In this document: piece by piece, positions 43,324 to 51,711 of the stretch | Layout of the letters: each line of letters starts with the position of its first letter | Numbering within the stretch: position 1 is the first letter of the stretch | Assembly: GCF_900115295.1 (NCBI RefSeq) | Contig: NZ_FOVZ01000005.1 | Span: forward strand, 328,762-392,761 | DNA: 64,000 bases | DNA from: Sphingomonas sp. OK281 | GTDB taxonomy: Bacteria; Pseudomonadota; Alphaproteobacteria; Sphingomonadales; Sphingomonadaceae | Reading direction: 5' to 3' | Translations under genes and position numbers: made by a program | Notes under the pieces: model-generated | Told to the model about the DNA's origin: nothing | The model's database searches: none | What the model saw: the letters and a program-made list of their open reading frames with translations, nothing else

Positions 43324-44646
43324 CTATTCGCCCTGAACCGCTGCGAGCAGGTGCGCGGTAAAACCGGTCAGCGGGCAGCTGAGATCGGCATCGACGCATC
43401 CGGGAACCGCAACGGGCGCGCTCAGCGGGCCGGCAGTTGCCGCCAGCGGCGTGCGAAACCGCATCTGGTCCAGACCCTGCGCGACATACCGAACCCGCAC
43501 CACCTGTCGTCCGTCCGCAGCACGACGCCATAGCTCGAATACCAGTCCGCCGCCGGGCACTGCCTGGTTCGCGCCATAGCCCGGCAATTGCCAGTCGAGC
43601 CCGAGCAGTCCGGCCAGCATGGTCACGGTGCCGTCATGGCCGCTGAGGACAAGTATCTTCTCCGCATCGCCGATCGGGTCGGCCAGGACGGGCACGCCCG
43701 CGCCGCGCTGGATCGTGGCGAGCAGCCGCATCGCCAGATAGCTGCTGGTCTGGCGCCCGACTTCCGGCGTGCGCGTGCGCAGGTCGATACCGGCGGCGTG
43801 AACCGTCATCGCCTCGCCGATCGTCTTCGCATCGATCCCGCGCCAGCCCTTGAAGACGAGGCCATCCGCATAGGCCATCATCAGGCTCTCGGCGATGCCG
43901 GCGACCTGCAATGCGGGCGAGGTGATCTCCAGTTTATGGTCCGGGCCGATCGCGAGCCTGACCGGCGTATCGCGCAACAGGCGCGCGATACCGCGCCGCT
44001 CGGTCGCGTCGCACGTCGCGCGACGACATTGCAGCATCAGCGCCTCGAACCGATCGAGCCCGGCCCGTTGCTGAGCGTCCCATGCGCCGAGATCGCCGCC
44101 GACCCGCCCCGATATCGCCGCCAGGATCCGGGGCGAATCGAGCGGCGCGAGCGGGGTCAGCGGTGCCTCGAACAGCGGATCCGGCGCAGCGGCTGTCTGG
44201 TGGATCGCGGTCGGGCATCGCGGCGTCAGGCCGGCGGCAAACGCCGTCGCGGTCGCCTCGGTCCGCTGGGTATGGTTCGCTTGGTAATAGACCGCGCAAT
44301 CGGCCGTCCCGAGCAGGCCCAGGGCCTGGTAATTCCGGCGATACCAGTCGCCTAGCATCGTCACGAGCACCGCGCCGTTCGCGGTGAGGTTGCCCGGCGG
44401 CACGGCGAAGGCCGGCCATGGCCGCCGACTGTAGCGACCGAGCTCGGCCGGGCTCGACATCGCGCTGCGCACGCCGTGGCGCATGACGATGACGACGCGT
44501 TCGAGCGTATCCGCCGGGCTCGCCTGTGCCGGCGATGCGGGCCCGGTCGTCGGGGGCAGGGACGTCCGGGCCCTCGCGGCGACCGATCCGCTCGATAGCG
44601 TCACCGCGCAGGCGAGGACGACAATGGGTGCTCGCATCAGCCGCAT
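43324..44646 (-). CDS. Secreted histidine acid phosphatase (phytase / glucose-1-phosphatase-like)
   Basis: This releases phosphate from organic phosphates in the periplasm. It has 440 residues with a signal peptide (about 1-25). The catalytic motif is RHGVRSA (His 57, Arg 60) and the proton donor is in SGHDGT (His 337, Asp 338), which define the AppA/Agp family. The usual RHGxRxP has Ala in place of Pro here. Paired cysteines (117/144, 207/212 and two near the end) suggest disulfides. The start overlaps the stop of the TonB receptor gene by one base (TGATG), tying the enzyme to that outer-membrane transporter. Confidence 0.88.
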   Translation of the reverse strand: MRLMRAPIVVLACAVTLSSGSVAARARTSLPPTTGPASPAQASPADTLERVVIVMRHGVRSAMSSPAELGRYSRRPWPAFAVPPGNLTANGAVLVTMLGDWYRRNYQALGLLGTADCAVYYQANHTQRTEATATAFAAGLTPRCPTAIHQTAAAPDPLFEAPLTPLAPLDSPRILAAISGRVGGDLGAWDAQQRAGLDRFEALMLQCRRATCDATERRGIARLLRDTPVRLAIGPDHKLEITSPALQVAGIAESLMMAYADGLVFKGWRGIDAKTIGEAMTVHAAGIDLRTRTPEVGRQTSSYLAMRLLATIQRGAGVPVLADPIGDAEKILVLSGHDGTVTMLAGLLGLDWQLPGYGANQAVPGGGLVFELWRRAADGRQVVRVRYVAQGLDQMRFRTPLAATAGPLSAPVAVPGCVDADLSCPLTGFTAHLLAAVQGE

Positions 44647-47573
44647 CAGAACTTCGCCCTGACGCCGGCGGTGAACGTGCGGCCATAATCGGTATAGCCC
44701 GCGAACTGGTTGTCGCGGACATATTGCCACTGGACGCCACCCGCGACGTTGATCCCCTGCACGACGAAGGTCACGTTCGGCGTGACCTTGTACGATGCGT
44801 CGAAATCGAGGCTGCCGAACGGGCTGTCGTTGTTCGCCGCAAGGCCCGCGCCGCCGACGTCGCGCAACACGTCGCCGCGCCAGCTGTAGCTGACGCGCGC
44901 GCCGATCCGGTTCTTCTCGTAGAACGCGGTGAGGTTGAAGCTGTCCTTGGCAACGTCGACCAGCGCATCGCGGAACGTGCCGCCGGTCGCCACCGCATAG
45001 GTGCCGGCGCTGCTCGTGTGCGTATAGTTGGCCTGCGCACCGAGGCCATCGAACGGCGCGGGCAGCATCTTGAACAGCTGCTGGTACGCGATCTCGACGC
45101 CGGCGACATACGCGTCGCCGCCATTCCGCGGCGCGGTCAGCCGGTAGGTCTGGCCATCGAGCACGAAATTGGCTGTCTGCTGGAAGACGAAGGTCGTGAT
45201 GTCCTTGTAGAACGCGCCCGCGATCAGTGCGCTGCCCGGCGCGAAATACCATTCGACCGTGCCGTCATATTGCCAGGCCTCGAACGGCTTGAGCTCGGGG
45301 TTGCCCCCGACCGCAGTCAGGACGGTCGGGTTCGAATTGATCGTCAGCCGCGGCGCGAGATCGGCGAGCGACGGCCGGGTGATGACCTTCGACGCGGCGA
45401 CGTGCATTTGCAGCGTCGAGGACAGCTCGGCGACCAGGTTGAGCGCCGGCAGCGCGTTGCCGTAATTGCGCTCGAAGCTGACCGGGGTCGCCACGGTGCC
45501 GTTGTCGGCATGACCCGACGAGGTCTGGCGCGTATGGGCATAACGCACGCCGACATCGCCGCGCACCGTCACCCCGCCGAGCGGCAGCGAGAAATCCGCC
45601 ATGCCGTAGCCGGCGATGATCTCCTCGCCGATCGCATAGCTGTTGCGCAGGTCGCCGCGGGCAAGCGGTGCCGCGAGCAGCGCTTCCTTGCCGGTCGCTG
45701 CCGCCAAAAATGTTGCGGGGTCCGGCATCAGCCAGCTCTTCGGCAAATTCCCGTCGACCCCGTCGAGGAAGTCGTCGACCGGGAACGCGTCGAAATAGCT
45801 GGCATCGAATTTCTTGCCGGCGATCCCGCTGGTGAAGTTGATGTCGCGACGATTATAGGCGCGGTCGCGCTTCTGGTATTTGACGCCGGCCTGCAGCGCG
45901 CCGAACACGCCGCCGAGCTCGCGCGTCACGTCGAACTTGGCGGCGCGCTCCCGATCGAGCGAGTCGTTGACGCGGTATTCGACGCGACGCCCCGGCAAGG
46001 TCGACGCCGATTCCAGGTCGGCGGTCGCAAAGCTGATGTTGGGCAGGCGATCACCCGCTTTGCCGAAGTCGAAGCTGACATTGCCAACGTTGCCGAGCAG
46101 GCGGGTGCGATAGATCGGCGTCGGCGTGTTCGAGAAGGCGCGGCCGAGGCTGGCATCGGCGGCGAGCGTCCAGCCGTTCGCCGTCCATTTCGCGTTCGCG
46201 CCGACCAGCCAGTTCTTGTATTGGAGCGTCGACGTCTCGCGGCCGATCTGCGTCGAGGTGGCGACCGTCGCCGCGGTCAGCACGCCGTTCTCGATCACCG
46301 CGGTGCCGGGCACGATCGCCTTGCCCGTCGTGTTCGAGAAATCGGTCGAATAGGTCAGTTCGTCGTAATCGACGTTCAGCCGGCTCCACAGTCCGTCGAT
46401 GTTGAGTTCGAAGCGATCGTCCGGCTTCCACTGGACCGCGCCGTTGATCCCGATCCGGTCGCGATTTTCGCGCTCCAGCGTCGGGCGGGTGGCGGTCGGA
46501 ACCAGGATCGTGTCGCTGTCGAGCGTGCCGTTGCCGTCGGTGTCGATCTTGCCGTCGGCCCAGGCGACTCCGGTGACGCGGTCCTGTCGCGTGGTGCGCT
46601 CGTCGTAGACGCCGGCGATCAGCGCGCCGAACCTGCCGTCGGGGCTGGCCCAGCTGACCATCCCGGACAGCCGGGGATCGACCGCATCGGCAAGCCGCGG
46701 CGAACTGGCGGTCGCGGACAGCGCGAGCACCGGCTTCTTCAGGTCGAGCGGACGGAAGGTGCGCAGATTGACGGTGCCGCCGATGCCGCCCTCGTCCAGG
46801 CTGGCGCGCGGGCTCTTGATCACCTCGACCGCGGACATCAACTCGGACGGCAGCGTGTCGAAGCGGAACTGGCGGCCGCTCTGGCCGCTGTCGCGGACAT
46901 TCTCGTTCACCGCGACCGAGCGATCGTTGAGCGTGACGACCTGGAAATTGGCGCCGAGCCCGCGGATGCGGACGAACACGCCTTCACCGCGATCGCGGAC
47001 GATCGACACGCCGGGGACGCGCTGGAGTGCTTCGGCAATGTTCTGCGCGGGGAATTTGCCGATATCCTCGGCCTTCACCACGTCGATGACGTTGGTCGCC
47101 TTGCGCTTCTGCGCGAGCGCGCCGGTCAGGCTGCTGGCGTAGCCGGTGACGACGATGTCGGGGCCGGGCTCGGCGGTGTCGATGGTCGCCGTAACGGGCA
47201 CGACGGCAGTCGCGCGGGCGATCAGCAACGCGCCATTGCCTCCGCGGCGAACGGTCAGGCCCTTGCCCGCGATCAGCCGTTCGACTGCGGCCAGCGCCGG
47301 CATCGTGCCGTCCAGCGCTGCGGCGGTCAGGCCGGTGACTGCTTCTGGCGTGTAGAGGATGTCGGCGCCGGTCTGCCGCGCGAGCGTATCGAGCGCCTTC
47401 GCAAGCGGCTGGCTGACGATATGGATGCGGACGGCGTGGTCGGGCGCGTCGGCGGTCGCGGCGGTACGCGCGGCGGCAGGCGATGCGGCGAGTGCGGCGG
47501 CGGTGGCGGCGGCTGCTGCGCCCAGCGCGAACGAGCGGCGCAAGCGCCGGCGGTTGGTCGTCACGGTGATCAT
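44646..47573 (-). CDS. TonB-dependent receptor with N-terminal signalling (STN) domain
   Basis: An outer-membrane active transporter, 975 residues. A signal peptide (about 1-35) is followed by an STN domain (about 45-115: IVSQPLAKALDTLARQTGADILY), then a plug with the family's DVVKAEDIGKFPAQNIAEALQRVPGVSI and RIRGLGANFQVVTLNDR, and a long beta barrel ending in Phe. The STN domain signals to FecR, which fits the fecR and sigma genes upstream. The phosphatase gene overlaps its end. The natural ligand is not readable; organic phosphate such as phytate is a reasonable inference. Confidence 0.93.
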   Translation of the reverse strand: MITVTTNRRRLRRSFALGAAAAATAAALAASPAAARTAATADAPDHAVRIHIVSQPLAKALDTLARQTGADILYTPEAVTGLTAAALDGTMPALAAVERLIAGKGLTVRRGGNGALLIARATAVVPVTATIDTAEPGPDIVVTGYASSLTGALAQKRKATNVIDVVKAEDIGKFPAQNIAEALQRVPGVSIVRDRGEGVFVRIRGLGANFQVVTLNDRSVAVNENVRDSGQSGRQFRFDTLPSELMSAVEVIKSPRASLDEGGIGGTVNLRTFRPLDLKKPVLALSATASSPRLADAVDPRLSGMVSWASPDGRFGALIAGVYDERTTRQDRVTGVAWADGKIDTDGNGTLDSDTILVPTATRPTLERENRDRIGINGAVQWKPDDRFELNIDGLWSRLNVDYDELTYSTDFSNTTGKAIVPGTAVIENGVLTAATVATSTQIGRETSTLQYKNWLVGANAKWTANGWTLAADASLGRAFSNTPTPIYRTRLLGNVGNVSFDFGKAGDRLPNISFATADLESASTLPGRRVEYRVNDSLDRERAAKFDVTRELGGVFGALQAGVKYQKRDRAYNRRDINFTSGIAGKKFDASYFDAFPVDDFLDGVDGNLPKSWLMPDPATFLAAATGKEALLAAPLARGDLRNSYAIGEEIIAGYGMADFSLPLGGVTVRGDVGVRYAHTRQTSSGHADNGTVATPVSFERNYGNALPALNLVAELSSTLQMHVAASKVITRPSLADLAPRLTINSNPTVLTAVGGNPELKPFEAWQYDGTVEWYFAPGSALIAGAFYKDITTFVFQQTANFVLDGQTYRLTAPRNGGDAYVAGVEIAYQQLFKMLPAPFDGLGAQANYTHTSSAGTYAVATGGTFRDALVDVAKDSFNLTAFYEKNRIGARVSYSWRGDVLRDVGGAGLAANNDSPFGSLDFDASYKVTPNVTFVVQGINVAGGVQWQYVRDNQFAGYTDYGRTFTAGVRAKF

Positions 47574-47652
47574 CCCCCCAAGGAAGGCGGCGTTGGTGCC
47601 GCATGTCCTCGACGCGACAGGACCGATCTACCCCACCCCCCGGCGTCGATTT

Positions 47653-48588
47653 TTATCCGCCGATCAGCACCGCGCCCTCGACCGTCCGGAACCGCAGCGA
47701 CAACAGCGTGGCGAGCGAGCGGCCGAGCGCGACGTTGTCGCCGACGCGGTAGAGGCCGCTGACCCGCAGGCGGGCGGCGGCGGGATCGGCGATCATCAGC
47801 TTGGTGGTGCTGTAGCGGTTGGCCTCGTCGACGACCTGCGCCAGCGTATCGCCGTCGAACACCGCCCGTCCGCTCTGCCACGCCTGCGTCGCGGCGAGAT
47901 CGGGGCGGTCGACGCGGCCGTCCTGCAGCCGCTCGCCGGCGGTCAGGGGCCGGACCGCGTCGGCGACCGCGTAGTGCGCGCGCCCTTCGATCGTGGTGAG
48001 CGCGAACCGGTCTTCCGCATCGCGTCGCAGGTCGAACCGGCCGGCCGTCGCGGTGACCGGGGCGGCCCCGAGTTCCAGCATGAAGGGGACCGCCAGTGGT
48101 GCGACGATCAGGTCGATCCGGCCCCGCGCAAGCTGCAACCGGCGACGCTCGGGCGTCGCGACGACGCGCGCGCGCGTGTCGGTGTCGAGCAGCATGGTCG
48201 ATCCGTCGGCGAGGCGCACGTGACGCTGTTCGCCGATCGCAGTTTCGTACAGCGTGCCCGCATAGGCGGCCTGGAACGCGACGGTGCTGGTTCCGCCGAC
48301 CACGGCCAGCGTCGCGAGGCCGGCAAGCGCGCGCCGGCGCGTGACCGGCGCGCGATGGCGTGGCGCGGCGGGCAAGGCCGGCGACGCGCTGCCGGGGACC
48401 ATGTCCCACAGGTCGGTGACGCGTTCGAAGCGATCGGCCTCGGCGGGGTTGGCGGCGAGCCACGTCCGGAAGGCGCGGCGGTCGGCGGATGTGCAATCGT
48501 CGGCGTTGAGGCGCGCGATCCACTGCCCGGCGGTTCGGTTCGGGGACGGCCCGTTCGAAGAACGATCGCCGTTCATGAAGGGGTTCAC
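47653..48588 (-). CDS. FecR-type anti-sigma / signal transducer
   Basis: An inner-membrane protein that relays receptor status to the ECF sigma factor, 311 residues. The N-terminal cytoplasmic part has QWIARLNADDCTSADRRAFRTWLAANP. One membrane segment lies near residues 95-110. The periplasmic FecR domain follows (YETAIGEQRHVRLADGSTMLLDTDTRARV, LARGRIDL). I chose GTG at 48588, which overlaps the sigma stop by four bases and has GGAG at good spacing; ATG at 48576 is the alternative. Confidence 0.9.
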   Translation of the reverse strand: MNPFMNGDRSSNGPSPNRTAGQWIARLNADDCTSADRRAFRTWLAANPAEADRFERVTDLWDMVPGSASPALPAAPRHRAPVTRRRALAGLATLAVVGGTSTVAFQAAYAGTLYETAIGEQRHVRLADGSTMLLDTDTRARVVATPERRRLQLARGRIDLIVAPLAVPFMLELGAAPVTATAGRFDLRRDAEDRFALTTIEGRAHYAVADAVRPLTAGERLQDGRVDRPDLAATQAWQSGRAVFDGDTLAQVVDEANRYSTTKLMIADPAAARLRVSGLYRVGDNVALGRSLATLLSLRFRTVEGAVLIGG

Positions 48589-49145
48589 CAATCCTCCGTC
48601 CAGTCGGCCAGGAAGGTCATCGCCTTGGCCATGTGTTTCTCGACCGCGCTCTGGCTGATTTCGAGACGTTCGGCAATCTCGCGGTATTTGTAGCCTTCGA
48701 GCCGCTGCATCAGGAAGATTTCGCGCGTACGCGGGCTGAGCCGGTCGATGCCGTCGCGGACTCGGTCGAGGCGGGCATGGGCGATCATGATCTCGTCCTG
48801 GAGCGGCGCCGGATCGCGCAGGCACGCGATCGGGTCCGGGGCAGGGCCGCGTGCCAGGTCGTCGGTACGGGCCCGATCGTCGCGGCAGGTCTGGCCATCA
48901 CCGCGAACGGCCTCGCGCCGATACGCGTCGCGACCGCGATTGACGGCCGCGCGAACCAGGAACGCCTCGGCATTGCGCGGTGGCTCGGCCAGCGTCGTCA
49001 TGCCGACATAGGCGTCCTGAAGCAGATCGTCGCCGTCGGACCGGCGCGTCAGCCGCTCGACCTGAGTCCGCAAACGCGCCCAGCTGCTCCACAGTCGGCT
49101 GGTCGCCGCGTGCGGGCATCCGTCGGCAAGGTACGTACCATCCAT
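48585..49145 (-). CDS. ECF RNA polymerase sigma factor, FecI-like
   Basis: A 186-residue extracytoplasmic-function sigma factor. Region 2 includes RRSDGDDLLQDAYVGM (about 35-50). Region 4 has the helix-turn-helix LSPRTREIFLMQRLEGYKYREIAERLEISQSAVEKHMAKAM (about 135-175). It is the first gene of the sigma-FecR-receptor-phosphatase operon. A PHO-box-like element lies 37 bases upstream, so it may be switched on by phosphate starvation. Confidence 0.92.
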   Translation of the reverse strand: MDGTYLADGCPHAATSRLWSSWARLRTQVERLTRRSDGDDLLQDAYVGMTTLAEPPRNAEAFLVRAAVNRGRDAYRREAVRGDGQTCRDDRARTDDLARGPAPDPIACLRDPAPLQDEIMIAHARLDRVRDGIDRLSPRTREIFLMQRLEGYKYREIAERLEISQSAVEKHMAKAMTFLADWTEDW

Positions 49146-49181
49146 GGAACGATGGCGTTATGGTGCATCGGATACAGTTTG

Positions 49182-49210
49182 ATGACCGGCCCGCGACCGC
49201 GTCGTGACAG
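49182..49210 (-). promoter_or_regulatory. Candidate PHO box upstream of the sigma-FecR-receptor-phosphatase operon
   Basis: On the minus strand, three 7-mers at exact 11-base spacing: CTGTCAC (49210-49204), CGGTCGC (49199-49193) and CGGTCAT (49188-49182). The outer two match CTGTCAT at six of seven positions; the middle is weak. This strong-weak-strong pattern and the distance to the start codon (36 bases) are almost the same as at pstS (34 bases). Confidence 0.65.
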
Positions 49211-49232
49211 AGGCGAAACGACGCCGGGTTGG

Positions 49233-49658
49233 TCAGCCCTCGAGCGTGGTGGTCGACGGGTGATGCCGATCGAGATGCCGCTTGATGATCCGCAGGTTGC
49301 GTGTGTTCGAGCGAAAGAAGAAATCGGGGACCGCGCCGACGAACGGGATCATGCCGAGCGCCCAGTCGACCCCGACATTGCCGAACATCCGCGCCATCTG
49401 GATCTTCGACATGCCGATGTTGCGCGCCTCCCAGACCATCCAGCCGCCGATCGCCGCGGCGATCGTGCTGCCCGCGAACGGAACCAGGTCCAGCACGACG
49501 TCCATGCCGACCTTGCGATTGGTGCCGGGGATGACGAACAGCCCCTCCATCACGCGCTCCACCGCCTCGACGCGGCGGCGCACGGACAGCGCGTCCTTGC
49601 CGATCGGCAGGGTGTCCAGGATCGAGCCTGAGGCGATGCGGGTGACGCGAGGGTTCAT
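49233..49658 (-). CDS. DUF4112-family membrane protein
   Basis: A 141-residue protein that I recognise as DUF4112 (IPGTNRKVGMDVVLDLVPFAGSTIAAAIGGWMVWEARNIG), with two hydrophobic segments (about 52-75 and 98-112). The function is unknown. It starts six bases after the solute-binding lipoprotein gene, so the two form an operon. Confidence 0.88.
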   Translation of the reverse strand: MNPRVTRIASGSILDTLPIGKDALSVRRRVEAVERVMEGLFVIPGTNRKVGMDVVLDLVPFAGSTIAAAIGGWMVWEARNIGMSKIQMARMFGNVGVDWALGMIPFVGAVPDFFFRSNTRNLRIIKRHLDRHHPSTTTLEG

Positions 49659-49664
49659 GCGATA

Positions 49665-51116
49665 TCAGTTGGTATCGGCACGCAGCCGGTTCAACGGGTG
49701 CCAGGCACGCGGGTTCGCCTGCCACTGGCGCAGCCGGGGCGATACCAGCGACCAGCGGAGCGGACGCGCGAGCGGGATGAAGGCGACGTCCTCGTTCATT
49801 GCCGCATCCGCCGCTGCGATCCGCGCGCCGCGCTCCGCCAGGTTGGGCGCCTGCCGCGCCGCCTCGAGCGCCGCTTGCGCCGCGTCGCCGCACACCACGC
49901 AGGCGGTGGCGAGATACCAGCGGCCGCTGTCGTACGGTGCGACCGCGTCGATCAGCTTCAGCTCGGCCGCGGCGTCCACCGCGACCCGAGCCGGCGTGAT
50001 CCCGACCGCGAGCAGCGACGCCGCGACCTGCGCATACAGAAGCGTCGCACCGGGACCGGTCGGCAGTGCGATGCGCAGCGTGATCGGGCCACCGGTCCAG
50101 GCGGCGACGCGCTGGCGGGCCGCCGTTCTGCGCTCGTCCTGCGTCAGCAGCGTCCACGCGGGAACCTGCGGCAGCGCGGCGGAATCGAGGATGTCGGGCA
50201 GGATCCGGTCGGCTGGATCCCAGGCCGGCGCGATCGCCGCGGTAAGCGCTGTCCGGTCGATCGCCGCCGCGACCGCCGCACGGTTCTGCGCCTCGGCGAG
50301 GAACCCGTCGCGGCGGACGATCGCGAGGCCGAACAGGCCTGCGGCGGGATCGATGCGGACGTTGGCGGGCGCGATGTCGGTCGTTGCCAGCAGGGGCCAG
50401 TCGACGAAGCTGCCGCCTGTCACCAGGTCCGCGTCGCGATTGGCGAACCGCGCGATCGCACGCGCGGCGCGTTCGCCGATCAGCCGCACGTCCTCCTCCG
50501 GTTTTGCCGCGCGCTGGTCGTCGGGATCGGCCTGTCCGGGATCGAACGCCGGCCGCAGCAGCGGCGCGCGGCCGCGGCGCGCGACCCGGAACGGGCCGGT
50601 CCCGCCGGTCGGCCGAAGCCGCAGCAACGCGAGTTCGGGTTGCGCGAACAGTTTCAACAGATCTGGGCGGGGGCGCGATAGCCGGACCTCGATCACCTGC
50701 GGCGTCATCACCACGATCTCGTCGATCGCCGTCAGGAACGGCGCGAGCGGATTGCGCGAGGCCGGCGCGATCTGGTGCTCCAGCATCGCCACCACCTGTT
50801 CGGCGGTGACCGGCGTGCCATCGCCCCAATCACCCTCGCGCAGGCGGAAGATGTAGCTCATGCCGCCGTCGATCACGATCCAGCGTTCGGCGAGGCCGGG
50901 CTCGATCTGTCCACCCGCGTCGAACCGCACCAGGCCCTGCGCGGTCGAATCCATCATCAGGCGGGAGGGCATGTCGAGCGCCACGCGGCTGGCATCGGCG
51001 ACGCGCGGGGGGGCGCCGATCGCGCTGGCGACGACCACCCCGGTGTCGGGCCGGCGATCGCATCCGGACACGACGAACGCGGACGCCGCGAAGCTGCCTG
51101 CCAGCAGGGTGCGCAT
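49665..51116 (-). CDS. Extracellular solute-binding lipoprotein, SBP family 5 (peptide/opine type)
   Basis: A 483-residue protein with signal FVVSGC (Cys 19). It has the family 5 plan: STAQGLVRFDAGGQIEPGLAERW (about 67-89), FRLREGDWGDGTPVTAEQVV, then a divergent middle and a C-terminal domain. It is shorter and more divergent than DppA/OppA, and no permease or ATPase genes are nearby. The start ATG shares its first base with the encoded CCA end of tRNA-Leu, so there is no ordinary leader or ribosome site. No other Met lies within the signal peptide, so this start is probably genuine. Confidence 0.8.
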   Translation of the reverse strand: MRTLLAGSFAASAFVVSGCDRRPDTGVVVASAIGAPPRVADASRVALDMPSRLMMDSTAQGLVRFDAGGQIEPGLAERWIVIDGGMSYIFRLREGDWGDGTPVTAEQVVAMLEHQIAPASRNPLAPFLTAIDEIVVMTPQVIEVRLSRPRPDLLKLFAQPELALLRLRPTGGTGPFRVARRGRAPLLRPAFDPGQADPDDQRAAKPEEDVRLIGERAARAIARFANRDADLVTGGSFVDWPLLATTDIAPANVRIDPAAGLFGLAIVRRDGFLAEAQNRAAVAAAIDRTALTAAIAPAWDPADRILPDILDSAALPQVPAWTLLTQDERRTAARQRVAAWTGGPITLRIALPTGPGATLLYAQVAASLLAVGITPARVAVDAAAELKLIDAVAPYDSGRWYLATACVVCGDAAQAALEAARQAPNLAERGARIAAADAAMNEDVAFIPLARPLRWSLVSPRLRQWQANPRAWHPLNRLRADTN

Positions 51117-51199
51117 GGTGCGGACGGCGGGACTCGAACCCGCACTCCTAGGGAGGGAGATTTTAAGTCTCCTGCGTCTACCGGTTTCGCCACGTCCGC
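51116..51199 (-). tRNA. tRNA-Leu (anticodon UAA)
   Basis: A full cloverleaf reads on the minus strand: acceptor GCGGACG with CGTCCGC, anticodon loop CTTAAAA (anticodon TAA), a variable arm of the class II type, and T loop GTTCGAGTC. The CCA end is encoded (51118-51116), and its last A is the A of the start codon of the downstream gene. The gene lies 63 bases after ihfB on the same strand. Confidence 0.96.
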
Positions 51200-51262
51200 A
51201 CACGGGCCCAAGAAGACGAGGTCGCCCGCCGGGTCAACCCATGTCGGGCATAATCGGGTGCC

Positions 51263-51541
51263 TCACACGTTGAGACGCGAGCGCATTTCCTTGCCGGGCT
51301 TGAAATACGGCACGCGTTTCGCCTCGACCTCGACGACTTCGCCGGTGCGCGGGTTGCGGCCAGTGCGGGCATCGCGCGCGCGCGTCGAGAAGGCACCGAA
51401 CCCACGCAGTTCGACCCGGCCGTCTGCGGCCAGGCGCTTGGAAATCTCGTCGAAGAAGGTGCTGACGATCAGCTCGACTTCGTTCGGTTGCAGGTCCGGA
51501 TGCGCCTCAGCGATCTTCAGAACCAATTCGGATCGGATCAT
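51263..51541 (-). CDS. ihfB: Integration host factor subunit beta
   Basis: A DNA-bending protein that acts as a heterodimer with IHF-alpha. It has 92 residues and begins MIRSELVLKIAEAHPDLQ. The HU/IHF arm signature is RVELRGFGAFSTRARDARTGRNPRTGE (about 47-73), ending KPGKEMRSRLN. As in many proteobacteria it follows rpsA. A terminator separates the two, so ihfB probably has its own promoter in 51542-51655. Confidence 0.95.
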   Translation of the reverse strand: MIRSELVLKIAEAHPDLQPNEVELIVSTFFDEISKRLAADGRVELRGFGAFSTRARDARTGRNPRTGEVVEVEAKRVPYFKPGKEMRSRLNV

Positions 51542-51655
51542 TCGAGCCCCCGCCCATCTGTGAATATACGCGTTGGTGGAAAGTTGATACAGGTCAACCT
51601 GCGAGGCATTAGCACTAATTCGGGTGCAGTCAAAAACCAAAGTGCCTTAGAAACG

Positions 51656-51687
51656 AAAAAGCCCGGCATGTTCGAGACATGCCGGGC
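51656..51687 (-). terminator. Intrinsic terminator of rpsA
   Basis: An 11-bp perfect stem (GCCCGGCATGT with ACATGCCGGGC), a five-base loop, then TTTTT on the minus strand (51660-51656). It starts 24 bases after the rpsA stop. Confidence 0.9.
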
Positions 51688-51711
51688 CAAATCGTCGCTA
51701 AGCCGTTGAGC

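Noticed and set aside
44526..47762. A very long plus-strand open frame (over 1000 codons) opposite the TonB receptor
   Set aside because: Its translation is Arg/Asp/Val-rich and low in complexity, with no domain. The minus-strand frame carries clear STN, plug and barrel motifs. Long antisense frames are expected at this GC content.
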